A stretch of DNA of 64,000 nucleotides from Helicobacter sp. 13S00401-1. Lineage in GTDB: Bacteria; Campylobacterota; Campylobacteria; Campylobacterales; Helicobacteraceae. Positions within the stretch are counted from its first letter, which is position 1. Every line of letters begins with the position of its first letter. The stretch lies in NCBI RefSeq assembly GCF_002272925.1, contig NZ_MLAR01000007.1, positions 27,524-91,523 on the forward strand, in the 5' to 3' direction. Below, one piece after another: positions 18,429 to 26,935 of the stretch. Both the position numbers and the translations under genes were made by a program. The notes below the pieces were generated by a model. That model had not been told where the DNA came from and ran no database searches. It saw nothing but the letters and a program-made list of their open reading frames with translations.

Positions 18429-19274
18429 TTATAGGGTTACGCTGTAGTGACGTGCTGCGTGACAGTTTACGTTAATAGCTGTTGGCATCATGGCTATATG
18501 AGTAGGATACCACTCTACATTTACACCAAAAGCGGTTACTTTACCACCTAGTCCTTGAGGACCAACACCAGTTTTATTAGCTAGCTCTAAAAGCTCTTCT
18601 TCTAAGGCAGCGTATTTTGGGTGAGAGTTTTTAGAATCTATAGGGCGTATGGCTGCTTTTTTAGCTAGGATCGCTGCTTTTTCCATAGTACCACCAACTC
18701 CTACACCTAGCACCATAGGTGGGCAGGCATTAGGCCCAGCTAGTTTCACTGCTTCTAAAAATAGTGCCTTAACGCCATCTAGTCCATCAGCAGGCACAAG
18801 CATTTTAAGCATAGACTTATTCTCACTTCCAGCACCTTTTGGCGCTACAAGAATCTTAATCTTATCACCAGGAACTAAATCTAAATGTATCACAGCAGGG
18901 GAGTTATCAGTAGTATTTTTACGTTCAAATATAGGCTCATTAACAACAGACTTTCTTAAGTAACCATTTATATAGCCCTTTCTTACACCTTCATTAATAG
19001 CGTCATTTAAAAGACCACCGACTATATGCACATCTTGACCCACATCTACAAATACTACAGTCATACCAGTATCTTGACATATAGGCATCATATTAGTCTC
19101 TGCTATCTTGCCATTTTCTATTAGGGTGTCTAGTATCCTCTCTCCAAGGACTGACTTTTCTACTTTTTTAGCATCTTGAAAAGCTGTTTTTATGTCTGGA
19201 GTTTGTATACAACAAGCCTTTATACAAAGACTTGCTACGCTTTCAGTTATCTCATTCACATGTATCTCTCGCAT
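18429..19274 (-). CDS. Class I fumarate hydratase, alpha subunit
   Basis: A 281-residue subunit that carries the oxygen-sensitive [4Fe-4S] cluster. Candidate cluster cysteines are in MMPICQDTGM, GPNACPPMVLGVGVGG and NVNCHAARH. It pairs with the beta subunit encoded directly downstream. The use of a two-subunit class I enzyme differs from organisms that use the class II FumC. The ATG at 19274 is preceded by AAGGAAGG-like sequence. It is divergent from the SurA-like gene, with a 150-bp shared promoter region between them. Confidence 0.92.
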   Translation of the reverse strand: MREIHVNEITESVASLCIKACCIQTPDIKTAFQDAKKVEKSVLGERILDTLIENGKIAETNMMPICQDTGMTVVFVDVGQDVHIVGGLLNDAINEGVRKGYINGYLRKSVVNEPIFERKNTTDNSPAVIHLDLVPGDKIKILVAPKGAGSENKSMLKMLVPADGLDGVKALFLEAVKLAGPNACPPMVLGVGVGGTMEKAAILAKKAAIRPIDSKNSHPKYAALEEELLELANKTGVGPQGLGGKVTAFGVNVEWYPTHIAMMPTAINVNCHAARHYSVTL

Positions 19275-19426
19275 AACCTTCCTTTAAATCAATAGTTAAA
19301 AACTTAAAACTAGCTAATATTCTATCACTAAATGTTGCATAAAGTGAGAAATGGGCCAGTAAACTAGCTGACAAAATTTGTGTTAGAATCTTAAGTAAAC
19401 ATTATCACATACACAAAGGTAACTTA

Positions 19427-20398
19427 ATGCACTTTATGAAAAGACTTTTATTATGTAGTACGCCTTTGATATTTAGCATCACTCTAGCACAAGACTTAAA
19501 CAAAGCCCCAACTAGCGATGCGCCTACTACTACTAAAGCCTCAAGTTCAACTTCCATAAAAAAAGATTCTATGACTACATCTTCTAAAGATACTAGCAAG
19601 GATGCAAAGTCTGATGTAGTTGGTGGTATAGCCATATTAGTTAATAGAGAGCCTATAACTTTATATGAGATATCTAACCTAGAAAAGACTATGAAGATAG
19701 GTAAAAAAGAAGCCATAAAACTTTTGATAGATAATAAGCTAAAAGATGAAGAAATAAGACGCCTTAAGATAGTAGTCAGTGATGATGATGTAGATTCTCA
19801 AATCAACTCTTTAGCTAAGCAAAACCATATGAGCTTAGATCAGTTCTATACAGAAGTAGAGAAGCAAGGCTTCACTCTTAGCTCTTATAGAAAAAAGCTA
19901 AAAGAGCAAATGGTAGATAACAATCTTTTTGGAAAAATCTTATATAGCTCTAATAACATAGGCCAAGATGATGAACTAAGAGACTACTACAACAAGCACC
20001 AAGAAGAGTTTAATATACCAAAGGCTATAGATACAGTTAAGTATGTAGCTAATAATAAAGAGCTTTTAGAAAAGTTTATAAAATCTAAAGATACTAAGAA
20101 CCTACCAAAAGGTATAGCAAAAGACACAGAAAAAGTAGAGCTAAAAGACTTACCACCACAAGTTGCAGACTTGCTTATAGCTAGTAAAGAAGGCAACTTT
20201 AGTCCAGTGCTTCAAAGCGATGCTAACACTTTTGTTAGCTTTTTTATAACCAAAAAAGAAGATATAGAGCATATCGACTTTCAAAAGGCTAAAAACTATA
20301 TAGTTCAAAAACTAATAGCTACTAAGCAAGAACAGATTCTTTCAGAGTATTTTGCAAAAGTAAAAGCTAGGTCTAATATTGAAATATTAAGAGATTAA
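19427..20398 (+). CDS. SurA-like periplasmic chaperone/foldase
   Basis: A 323-residue exported protein. The N-terminal signal peptide (KRLLLCSTPLIFSITLA) is followed by a Ser/Thr/Lys/Asp-rich linker (about 25-62). Then comes a SurA N-terminal chaperone domain (NREPITLYEISNLEKT through QMVDNNLFGKIL) and a C-terminal region resembling a degenerate parvulin domain (FSPVLQSDANTFVSFFITKKED). It probably escorts outer-membrane proteins through the periplasm. The order with the next two genes matches H. pylori HP0659-HP0661 (from memory). The first ATG is preferred because AAAGG lies 7 nt upstream; a second ATG is three codons in. The stop shares its final base with the next start. Confidence 0.78.
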   Translation: MHFMKRLLLCSTPLIFSITLAQDLNKAPTSDAPTTTKASSSTSIKKDSMTTSSKDTSKDAKSDVVGGIAILVNREPITLYEISNLEKTMKIGKKEAIKLLIDNKLKDEEIRRLKIVVSDDDVDSQINSLAKQNHMSLDQFYTEVEKQGFTLSSYRKKLKEQMVDNNLFGKILYSSNNIGQDDELRDYYNKHQEEFNIPKAIDTVKYVANNKELLEKFIKSKDTKNLPKGIAKDTEKVELKDLPPQVADLLIASKEGNFSPVLQSDANTFVSFFITKKEDIEHIDFQKAKNYIVQKLIATKQEQILSEYFAKVKARSNIEILRD

Positions 20399-21462
20399 TG
20401 CAAAGTATCATCGAGCTATATCGCGACCCTATATTTGGTATCATAATCTTATGTGCCATAGTTGCTGTGGTCGCCATAGCTGACTACTCAAGACTAAAAC
20501 TAAAAAGAAAAAACAAAAAACACTCACTTGAAGTTTTAAGTAAGAAGTTTGAGATATCAAATATCAATGAAGGCATAAAGCAGTTTGCAAAAACTACGGC
20601 TAATCCAAAAGCTACCCTCCTTCCTATAGCCAAAACCTACGCAAAAGCTGGTAATCACGAACAGGCTATAAGTATATACACTACCTTACTAGATAACCTA
20701 AATAGCACTCAAGATAAGATAGAAGTTTTAGAAGAACTAGGGGTTAGCTACTTTGATGCTGGATTTTTGCAAAGAGCTAAGGGGATATTTTTAGAAGTAC
20801 TTAAAAACTTTCCTAATAATATACAAATGCTAAGTTATTTGATGAGAAGTTATGAGTTTATGGGGCAGTATCAAAAAGCGCTAGAAACGCTAACTTGTAT
20901 AGATGAAGCTCAGAATCTAGATTCTAACCAAAAGCTTTTTGATATCAAAAAAAACCAAAGCTACCTAGAAGCTATGCTAGTAATCTCTCATAATAGATAC
21001 TCTATAAATGAAAAGATAGATAAGCTGCTTAAGATTTTAGCTAGTGATGGAAGTGTGAAGGCTCTTGTTTTAAGACACTTTAAGACTTATAATGTCCATT
21101 TGTTTTGGCAAGAGATAAACAAAATAGAAGATGTGCAAAACTATATAGATATACTTTGGGACTTTAGTATACAAGAGGTTCCTTTTAACTATCTTAGTAA
21201 CGAAAGAGTGCTAGATATTTATAGAGCTAAAGGTTTTATAAGTGATGAAAGAGAGATAGATCTTTTTGCCTTAGAGGCTTTACGTGTGCTGCATAAACAT
21301 TCTCACTTAAAAGGGACTTTAGAGTTTAGCTATAGATGTAATGTATGTCAGGGTGTAGTGCCTTTTTACTCGCACAGATGCCCAATTTGTAGCTCTATAG
21401 ATACTATGGTGCTTAAAGTTAGTCCAATTGGTGTTAAGACATTAAATCAAGGAAGTTTTTAG
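20398..21462 (+). CDS. LapB-like membrane-anchored TPR protein with C-terminal zinc-ribbon/rubredoxin motif
   Basis: A 354-residue protein with a single N-terminal transmembrane helix (about 12-28, FGIIILCAIVAVVAIADY), a cytoplasmic TPR array (about 60-300, for example AKTYAKAGNHEQAISIYTTL) and a C-terminal C314-x2-C317-x10-C328-x2-C331 metal motif. This order (anchor, TPRs, rubredoxin-like knuckle) is that of LapB/YciM. In enterobacteria LapB controls LpxC turnover with FtsH and so LPS synthesis. The equivalence is inferred from architecture only. It overlaps both neighbours by 1 bp, so translation is coupled. Confidence 0.7.
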   Translation: MQSIIELYRDPIFGIIILCAIVAVVAIADYSRLKLKRKNKKHSLEVLSKKFEISNINEGIKQFAKTTANPKATLLPIAKTYAKAGNHEQAISIYTTLLDNLNSTQDKIEVLEELGVSYFDAGFLQRAKGIFLEVLKNFPNNIQMLSYLMRSYEFMGQYQKALETLTCIDEAQNLDSNQKLFDIKKNQSYLEAMLVISHNRYSINEKIDKLLKILASDGSVKALVLRHFKTYNVHLFWQEINKIEDVQNYIDILWDFSIQEVPFNYLSNERVLDIYRAKGFISDEREIDLFALEALRVLHKHSHLKGTLEFSYRCNVCQGVVPFYSHRCPICSSIDTMVLKVSPIGVKTLNQGSF

Positions 21463-21923
21463 TGAAGCAAGTTAATATTTATACTGATGGCTCTAGTCTT
21501 AATAACCCAGGACCATCTGGCTGGTGTGCTTTACTTGAATATAGGGATGCTAATAATAAACTTTATACAAAAGAGCTAAAAGGCGGAGAAGCACATAGCA
21601 CTAATAATAGAATGGAGCTAAAGGCTGTCATTGAAGGACTAAAGGTTTTAAATGAGCCTTGTAAGGTGTTACTACATAGTGATTCTAAGTATGTAGTAGA
21701 TAGCATTAAGCTATATCTTCAAGGCTGGATTAAAAAAAACTTTAAAGAGATTAAAAATGTTGACTTATGGAAAGAGTATATAGAGGAGTCTAAACGTCAT
21801 GAAGTGATGATGGTTTGGGTTAAAGCCCATGCAGGGCATCCGCAAAATGAGCACTGTGATAAAGTAGCAAGGTTTGAAGCAAGTAAGTTTTTAAACAGTA
21901 AAGATGATCCAGGTTTGCTATAA
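21462..21923 (+). CDS. rnhA: Ribonuclease HI
   Basis: A 153-residue endonuclease that cuts the RNA strand of RNA-DNA hybrids. The catalytic carboxylates are visible: D9 in YTDGSSLNNPGPSGW, the Glu of NNRMELKAV, the Asp of LHSDSKYVVDSI, and the last Asp in HCDKVARFEA after the HAGHPQNE loop. The start is a GTG that overlaps the stop of the TPR gene. In H. pylori rnc follows rnhA; here it does not, and a terminator lies just downstream. Confidence 0.97.
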   Translation: MKQVNIYTDGSSLNNPGPSGWCALLEYRDANNKLYTKELKGGEAHSTNNRMELKAVIEGLKVLNEPCKVLLHSDSKYVVDSIKLYLQGWIKKNFKEIKNVDLWKEYIEESKRHEVMMVWVKAHAGHPQNEHCDKVARFEASKFLNSKDDPGLL

Positions 21924-21925
21924 GT

Positions 21926-21948
21926 AAGTTTATATAAAACTTTTTTTA
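21926..21948 (+). terminator. Rho-independent terminator of rnhA
   Basis: A stem AAGTTT / AAACTT with a 5-nt loop is followed by seven further T residues. The stem is weak but the U-tract is strong. Confidence 0.6.
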
Positions 21949-22058
21949 AAGTGATGCGTGTACTATAGAATCTTTTTTATTCAAAAAAAAGTGGTCTTAA
22001 CTAAATAGTAGCCTTTAAGTATATAAGACTACTACAGATACAAGCTTTAACTACAAAA

Positions 22059-22616
22059 CTACTCTCTATCTAGTGCTAGATTAACACTAAATTTTACATT
22101 GTTGTTCATTATCGCATAGCTTTTCATGCCAAAGTCTTTTTTTACATTAACTTCACCTGTTAGGATAAGCGTAGCCTTAGTATCAGTTTTTGTAATACTA
22201 GATTCCAAAGTGATATTTTTCTCTACTCCATGCATGCTTAAAACCCCTTTTACTAAACCCTTGCCATCTTTAAGTGCTTCAAAGCTAGTCATTTTAAAGG
22301 TGATATAAGGATACTTTGTGCTATCAAATAAGCTTTCTCCCCTTATGTGTTCATCTCTTGTCTCATCTTTAGAGTTTACAGAGTTAACTACCACTTTCCC
22401 TTCTAGCTTAGCTAGTCCTTTATCATTAAGATCTACTACTCCATCAAAATCTTTAAAGACGCCTTTTACAGGCACCACAAATATCTTACTTCCTTGAAAA
22501 GAGACTTTTGAGTTAGCCTTATCTATTTTGTAAGCACTCATATTGCCAGCTGCGAGCAAAGCCCCACCATATAACATAACTAGCACTAAAAATGTGCTTT
22601 TTAGCATTTTGTTCAT
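22059..22616 (-). CDS. YceI-family periplasmic protein
   Basis: A 185-residue exported protein of the YceI lipocalin-like family. It has a signal peptide (STFLVLVMLYGGALLAAG), then the conserved start YKIDKANSKVSFQGSKIFVVPVKGVFKDFDG, the region IRGESLFDSTKYPYITFK and a C-terminal barrel strand. Family members bind isoprenoid-like lipids; some are acid- or stress-induced. The ligand here is not known. Its ATG overlaps the ancestral stop of the decayed marR gene upstream (ATGA), which suggests a former marR-yceI operon. AAAGGGA serves as ribosome binding site. Confidence 0.88.
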   Translation of the reverse strand: MNKMLKSTFLVLVMLYGGALLAAGNMSAYKIDKANSKVSFQGSKIFVVPVKGVFKDFDGVVDLNDKGLAKLEGKVVVNSVNSKDETRDEHIRGESLFDSTKYPYITFKMTSFEALKDGKGLVKGVLSMHGVEKNITLESSITKTDTKATLILTGEVNVKKDFGMKSYAIMNNNVKFSVNLALDRE

Positions 22617-23010
22617 TTTTGTCCCTTTGTGATTAGATGATGGTAGATTTTTGTTAGTAAGTCTGATAAAAGTTTTCGCTCCTCCTCATCTAAAAAGGCT
22701 AGCAACTATCTTTAGTTTCTAACATCTCTTTATAAAGCTCTTTAGTTAGCTTTTTGCCTTCTGGCATTATGAGTATTAGATTCTTTTTTTTATTATTTGA
22801 ATTTTTCTGACGTTTTAAAAGTGACTTTGCTTCTAAGGCATCTATCATATTAAGAGTTATGTTTTTATCCACTTTAGTTATCTTTGATATCTTGGTTTGA
22901 GAGTATTCCTTTTGGCTAATAACCACTAAGATTCCATACTCTCTTGCAGGTATGCCATACTTTAATGAGTGGACTTCAAACTTTTTTATGATCTCGTTTA
23001 GATAACTTTT
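22613..23010 (-). pseudogene. Decayed MarR-family transcriptional regulator
   Basis: The frame from 23010 to 22699 encodes KSYLNEIIKKFEVHSLKYG, then a winged-helix core QTKISKITKVDKNITLNMID, EAKSLLKR and a wing rich in Asn/Lys, ending ETKDSC at a TAG. This core matches MarR DNA-binding domains. In the next frame, directly after, sequence encoding LLAFLDEEERKLLSDLLTKI continues to a TGA that overlaps the yceI start. That is a typical MarR C-terminal dimerisation helix, so one frameshift near 22700 splits the gene. At the 5' end an in-frame TAG (23011-23013) precedes any ATG, so the N-terminus is also broken. The only start in the remaining frame is a GTG at 22926 inside the fold. Confidence 0.7.
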
Positions 23011-23013
23011 CTA

Positions 23014-23275
23014 TCTTAGCACAGTTAGTAAATGCAAGATAAAAAGCATATCTAGTAAATAACAAGTTTAATAAAAACGCTATCTTTAGGCTAAGACTGG
23101 GAGTTAAGATGATAGAGGCTTTATTTTTAGGTTTTAGGCTAGATTTATAGAATCTTGTAGATTTAAAGCGATCTCATAATGTTTTTAAAATAAATAAGAT
23201 AACAAGGAGAGTATCTAGGCTTATCTTTACAAAAATAGCTTTTGTAAAGTGCCTGTTATTAAAGATATTAAGGAT
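23014..23275. other. Gene-free stretch with one strong inverted repeat
   Basis: No convincing gene was found between the broken marR and the slyD terminator. It holds a perfect 10-bp inverted repeat, CTTTACAAAA (23225-23234) and TTTTGTAAAG (23240-23249), with a 5-nt spacer. An AAGGAG-like sequence near 23201 is not followed by a usable start codon. Further decay products of the marR locus are possible. Confidence 0.4.
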
Positions 23276-23298
23276 GCTAAAAAGTGGGCTTAAAGCCC
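23276..23298 (-). terminator. Rho-independent terminator of slyD
   Basis: Reading the reverse strand, GGGCTTTAAGCCC (23286-23298) folds on itself and is followed by ACTTTTT. It lies 8 bp beyond the slyD stop and ends the long reverse-strand block. Confidence 0.8.
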
Positions 23299-23305
23299 TT
23301 TCTTT

Positions 23306-23842
23306 TTAGTGGCAGCCACAGCCTCCACCACCGCCACCACAGCATCCACCTTCTTCATGTCCGCCACCACTACCACATCCACAAGCTTCACCTTTTAGTT
23401 CAGCTTCTGTTGGTGGTCTTGTGCCTAATACTTCAACTTGGAAGTCTAAAGTTTTGCCAGCTAGTGGGTGATTATAGTCTATGATAACTATGTCGTCATT
23501 GAAGTCATTAACTATTACTTGCACAGTTTGTCCATCTTCAGACTGACCAAAAAGACTCATACCGCGTTCTAGTTCTATATCTTCAAACTGAGCTCTTGGT
23601 ACTTCTTGTAATAGTTGAGAGTTTCTTTCTCCATAAGCATCTTGAGGAAGGGCTTTAAAGTTTAGTTTATCACCTACATTTTTACCTAGCACCTCTCTTT
23701 CTAGAGCACTTATAACTTGCCCTTCACCTAATAGAAATTCTAGAGGTTTGCCATCTAGGTTGGAATCTATAATCTCATTTGTGTCTGCATCTTTTACTGT
23801 ATATAGGATGGATACTACTTGTTTTTCTTTAACTGTGTTCAT
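23306..23842 (-). CDS. slyD: FKBP-type peptidyl-prolyl isomerase SlyD with metal-binding tail
   Basis: A 178-residue cytosolic prolyl isomerase and metallochaperone. The FKBP domain with the inserted IF chaperone flap covers about 1-145 (VSILYTVKDADTNEIID, FLLGEGQVISALE, DYNHPLAGKTLDFQVEV). The C-terminal tail, from about 150, is Gly/Cys/His-rich (CGCGSGGG, GGCCGGGGGGCGCH) and suited to nickel or zinc binding. In Helicobacter, SlyD helps nickel delivery to hydrogenase and urease. A nickel role is of interest because the window also encodes a CooS-type enzyme. It is the last gene of the block. Confidence 0.93.
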   Translation of the reverse strand: MNTVKEKQVVSILYTVKDADTNEIIDSNLDGKPLEFLLGEGQVISALEREVLGKNVGDKLNFKALPQDAYGERNSQLLQEVPRAQFEDIELERGMSLFGQSEDGQTVQVIVNDFNDDIVIIDYNHPLAGKTLDFQVEVLGTRPPTEAELKGEACGCGSGGGHEEGGCCGGGGGGCGCH

Positions 23843-23860
23843 GTGTTTTCCTTTATAAGA

Positions 23861-24907
23861 TTATCTTTTCAGATCTTTTGCTTTTTTACCTTGCTCACTG
23901 TTTGGATACATGAGTACTAAAGTATTTAAAAATTTACCATAATTTGCGTTATCTTTTAAGTATCTATAAGACCAAGCAGTATGCCAAAGTAAGATAGGCA
24001 TATAACTTGCCTTGTCGTCAAGAGTGACACTAGACTTAAAATAAGAGAGGGCGTTAGTGTATGATTTCTGCGCGTAGGCTATCTCACCTAGGTAAAAGTT
24101 AGCCTCCGCTACATGATAGTTTTTTTCTATAAGACGCTCAAAAAGTTTAGTTGCAGAATCTAGATTCTTTTTTCTAAAAAAAGATTTGGCCTGTCTTAGC
24201 ACATCAGCATTACTCATGCTAGACAAAACTTCATCTCCTAGGCTTGATTGCGTAGTTTCTGTCTTATCTTCAGTGACTTTTTTAATAGGCGCATTGATCT
24301 GATTTTGCAAGCTTATGGCATTACTTTGCAAAGCCTTTGCTTGAGTGCTTAGGGCTTGAAGCTGGGCAAGTATGTCATTGTTTGCTTTTAGTAACACTTC
24401 TGAAAGAGTATCTATCTTTTTATCTAAGTCTTTTATACGCTGGGAGTTTTCATCTATCTGAGTTTTTAAAGAGTTTATAGTAGTACTTTGAGCACTTTGA
24501 GCCTTGTAGTAAGAGTTCATAGTGTTTTCCATAGTGGCTATCTTAGCACTTTGTTCTTTTAAAGCTAGAGAATCTTGCCTGCTAGTTACACTAAAGCCTT
24601 CATATAGACTTTTTAACCCATCAACACCTTGTTCAAGATTTTGTATCCTAGATTGAAAGTCACCTATAACAAATTGAGTCTTTTCTGAACTGCTTTGAAG
24701 TTCTTTCATCTCCTGCTTTGTTGCCCCACTTTGTATCTCAAAGGCTGAAGGCTCTAAAGCATATAAATGGCTAGCAAAAAATAGACCAGTAAAGATAGCA
24801 ATAGAGCCTTTTAATAAGGGTTTTTTAAGCAAAAAACCCTTAACGCCAATACTTTTACCACCTAGTCTGCTTTTATGTCTGGCCTTCAAAGCAGTTTTTA
24901 TCAACAT
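23861..24907 (-). CDS. Tol-Pal-associated periplasmic protein (CpoB/YbgF-like)
   Basis: A 348-residue protein with a signal peptide, a long coiled coil (about 60-195, TINSLKTQIDENSQRIKDLD) and C-terminal TPR repeats (about 230-345, AKSFFRKKNLDSATKLFERL and EANFYLGEIAYAQKSYTNAL). CpoB couples Tol-Pal action to peptidoglycan synthesis. From the first ATG (24907) the signal peptide has an unusually long basic n-region. A TTG at 24832 preceded by AAGGG would give a compact signal peptide starting LKKPLLKGSIAIF. That site lies in a perfect 12-bp inverted repeat (24815-24842). The gene follows pal after 5 bp. Confidence 0.85.
   Translation of the reverse strand: MLIKTALKARHKSRLGGKSIGVKGFLLKKPLLKGSIAIFTGLFFASHLYALEPSAFEIQSGATKQEMKELQSSSEKTQFVIGDFQSRIQNLEQGVDGLKSLYEGFSVTSRQDSLALKEQSAKIATMENTMNSYYKAQSAQSTTINSLKTQIDENSQRIKDLDKKIDTLSEVLLKANNDILAQLQALSTQAKALQSNAISLQNQINAPIKKVTEDKTETTQSSLGDEVLSSMSNADVLRQAKSFFRKKNLDSATKLFERLIEKNYHVAEANFYLGEIAYAQKSYTNALSYFKSSVTLDDKASYMPILLWHTAWSYRYLKDNANYGKFLNTLVLMYPNSEQGKKAKDLKR
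24815..24842. repeat. Perfect 12-bp inverted repeat inside the cpoB-like signal-peptide region
   Basis: Plus-strand arms are TAAGGGTTTTTT (24815-24826) and AAAAAACCCTTA (24831-24842), with a 4-nt loop AAGC. In the mRNA (reverse strand) the stem contains an AAGGG Shine-Dalgarno-like sequence and the alternative TTG start at 24832. Confidence 0.75.
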
Positions 24908-24912
24908 AAAAC

Positions 24913-25461
24913 CTATTTGTTATTTACTACTAGGTCAGCTCTTCTATTTTCTTGATAGCAAGCTCTTGTAGATTCTGTGCACACAGGTTTACTTTCGCCA
25001 AAACTTATAGTAGACAGCATACTTGCGTCTATGCCTTGTAGTATAAGTGCATTTTTAACAGCATCAGCTCTTTTTAATCCAAGTGCATAGTTATACTCAT
25101 CTGTACCAAATTCATCAGTATTACCTTGAATAAGGACAGATTTGATATTGTTGTTTTTAATAAAGTTAGCATCATCTATGATCTTTTGACGCATATCATC
25201 AGAGATGTTATATTTGTCAAAGGCAAAGTGTATAGATTGAAAGGCTTTGATACCATTATCTGCTTGATTTGTAACAGGTTGGCTTTGAGTTGTTGGTGCA
25301 GTAGCCTCTGCTGCTGGAGTTTGCTCAGCAGGAGTAGGTTGTGCAACAGTACTAGTGCTACTAGCATCACCACTATTAGCTCCTATGCTTTCACCTTTAG
25401 AAGCACATCCCACTAAAAATAATATACCAAATGCAAGAATTGCTAATTTTAAACGACTCAT
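24913..25461 (-). CDS. pal: Peptidoglycan-associated lipoprotein Pal
   Basis: A 182-residue outer-membrane lipoprotein. The lipobox LVGC places the lipidated cysteine at residue 19. A Thr/Ala/Gln/Pro-rich linker (about 25-68) leads to an OmpA-C peptidoglycan-binding domain (about 72-180: IHFAFDKYNISDDMRQKI, IQGNTDEFGTDEYNYALGLKRA, ENRRADLVV). Pal anchors the outer membrane to the cell wall and works with TolB. The H. pylori equivalent is the antigen Omp18. It follows tolB after 39 bp. Confidence 0.95.
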   Translation of the reverse strand: MSRLKLAILAFGILFLVGCASKGESIGANSGDASSTSTVAQPTPAEQTPAAEATAPTTQSQPVTNQADNGIKAFQSIHFAFDKYNISDDMRQKIIDDANFIKNNNIKSVLIQGNTDEFGTDEYNYALGLKRADAVKNALILQGIDASMLSTISFGESKPVCTESTRACYQENRRADLVVNNK

Positions 25462-25500
25462 TCTACTTCCTTTGAAAATAATGTCTAATTATACTTTATG

Positions 25501-26925
25501 TTACCAGTCAAAAGATTGGATTTTAGTAAACTTTAAAGGAAAAATAAAGCTTTTGTTAATAGAAAGTCTAATAATCCCCAAACCACTTTCTTGTGGAGTC
25601 TGCTTTAAATACATGACAGCATCGCCGTCTTTTGAGAATTTTGGCATTTGATTTGTTCCACTTTTACTCAGTCTTCTTATATAGTCACTTTGGGTGGATG
25701 CAAGATATAGGTTAAATACATTTAAACCAGTATCTTCATCACTTTCCCTACTTGAGTAGACTATGTTATTTTTATAAGTTGAAAGCGAGCTGTTATTTTT
25801 ACCATGATACACCAGTTGGGTTACAGGTGCATTAGGAGAAAGACCTTTAATGAAAATGTTTGGATAGCCTAGCCTATCTGAAACAAAGGCAAAAGACTTG
25901 TCATTATTTATAAAGCTTCCATTTACATCTATGCCTGTATAGCTAGTTAGTCTAGTTAGTTTTTTGTCATCTAGATTATAAAGGTAGATATCACTAAGTC
26001 CATTTGGTGCTAGGCTTAAAAGTAGCTTTTTGCCATCACTACTTACATCTGAGACTATGGCCATGCCATTGCTAGAAAGCACATCTTCATCCTTGCCAGT
26101 ATATATGTTGTAAAGCCTGATATCTGCCTTATTGCCTATTTTTGTATAGTAAAAAGAGTCTTTAGAGCTATTTGCCCATTTTGGAAAGATGTTTAGTCCA
26201 TCTTTAATTAGTACTTTCTGATAAGTTAAGGTGTAGTCAGAGATAGATATCTCGCTCTTTCCGCTACCTGTATATCTTGAAAATACTACATAACCTGTCA
26301 TCCATTTTATAGAATCTGCCCCTATTTGTACGTTTATATCATTAGCCATGTTGTGAGATATAAAAGGAAAGAGATCAACTGTTGGCTCTTCATAGGATTT
26401 TTCTAATAAGGGTGTTTCTAAGTCAGAGCTTGTATCATAAAGTGTAAGTGTAGCTTTTATAGTTCCAAAGCTTCGGCTAACTGATACATCTGCTAAAAGC
26501 CCTATATCTTTTAGCTTTAAGTTATTTAGATAAGTTGAATTTAGCGTGTTGCTTCCAGCATTCTCAAAGCTTATATTATTAAAGTGACCACTAACTTTTA
26601 AGTCAGTTAGTAGCATCTCTATAATTCTTTGACTTAGCGAAGATTTATCTGCAGCCATGACTTGTATGTTAGGTAGCTTATCGATATTTTTTATGATATC
26701 AATGGTTGGGTCTCCGATCTCTCCTTCATTTAAAGCAGTATTTGGCTGCTGAGCAGTAGTGCTAGTAGGGGCATTGGTAGCAGAAGTAGATTGCGCGGTA
26801 CTTGATGTAGTAGTGTTAATCGCTATACTTCCTGGGATACTTAAAGCATCTATTGCTAAAGAATCCATTGCAGGTTTAGCCAGCAAGAGACCTAGCGTTA
26901 AAAGTATTAAAGTTATTAGCTTCAT
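25501..26925 (-). CDS. tolB: Tol-Pal system protein TolB
   Basis: A 474-residue periplasmic protein. A signal peptide (LITLILLTLGLLLA) is followed by a Ser/Thr/Ala-rich segment (about 30-65) that is longer than in most TolB proteins. An alpha/beta domain (PTIDIIKNIDKLPNIQVMAAD through DINVQIG) precedes a six-bladed WD40-like beta-propeller (FPKWANSSKDSFYYTKIG, SSDGKKLLLSLAPNGLSDIYLYN, FAFVSDRLGYPNIFIKGL). TolB links Pal and TolA. It lies 10 bp after the tolA-like gene. Confidence 0.94.
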   Translation of the reverse strand: MKLITLILLTLGLLLAKPAMDSLAIDALSIPGSIAINTTTSSTAQSTSATNAPTSTTAQQPNTALNEGEIGDPTIDIIKNIDKLPNIQVMAADKSSLSQRIIEMLLTDLKVSGHFNNISFENAGSNTLNSTYLNNLKLKDIGLLADVSVSRSFGTIKATLTLYDTSSDLETPLLEKSYEEPTVDLFPFISHNMANDINVQIGADSIKWMTGYVVFSRYTGSGKSEISISDYTLTYQKVLIKDGLNIFPKWANSSKDSFYYTKIGNKADIRLYNIYTGKDEDVLSSNGMAIVSDVSSDGKKLLLSLAPNGLSDIYLYNLDDKKLTRLTSYTGIDVNGSFINNDKSFAFVSDRLGYPNIFIKGLSPNAPVTQLVYHGKNNSSLSTYKNNIVYSSRESDEDTGLNVFNLYLASTQSDYIRRLSKSGTNQMPKFSKDGDAVMYLKQTPQESGLGIIRLSINKSFIFPLKFTKIQSFDW

Positions 26926-26935
26926 TGATACCTCT

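Noticed and set aside
23201..23305. Small open frame following AAGGAG near 23201
   Set aside because: It lacks a good start codon at the right spacing and runs through the slyD terminator on the other strand.
25126..25416. 96-codon open frame opposite pal
   Set aside because: It is antisense to a well-supported lipoprotein gene and is Cys/Ser-rich only because of the linker composition of pal.
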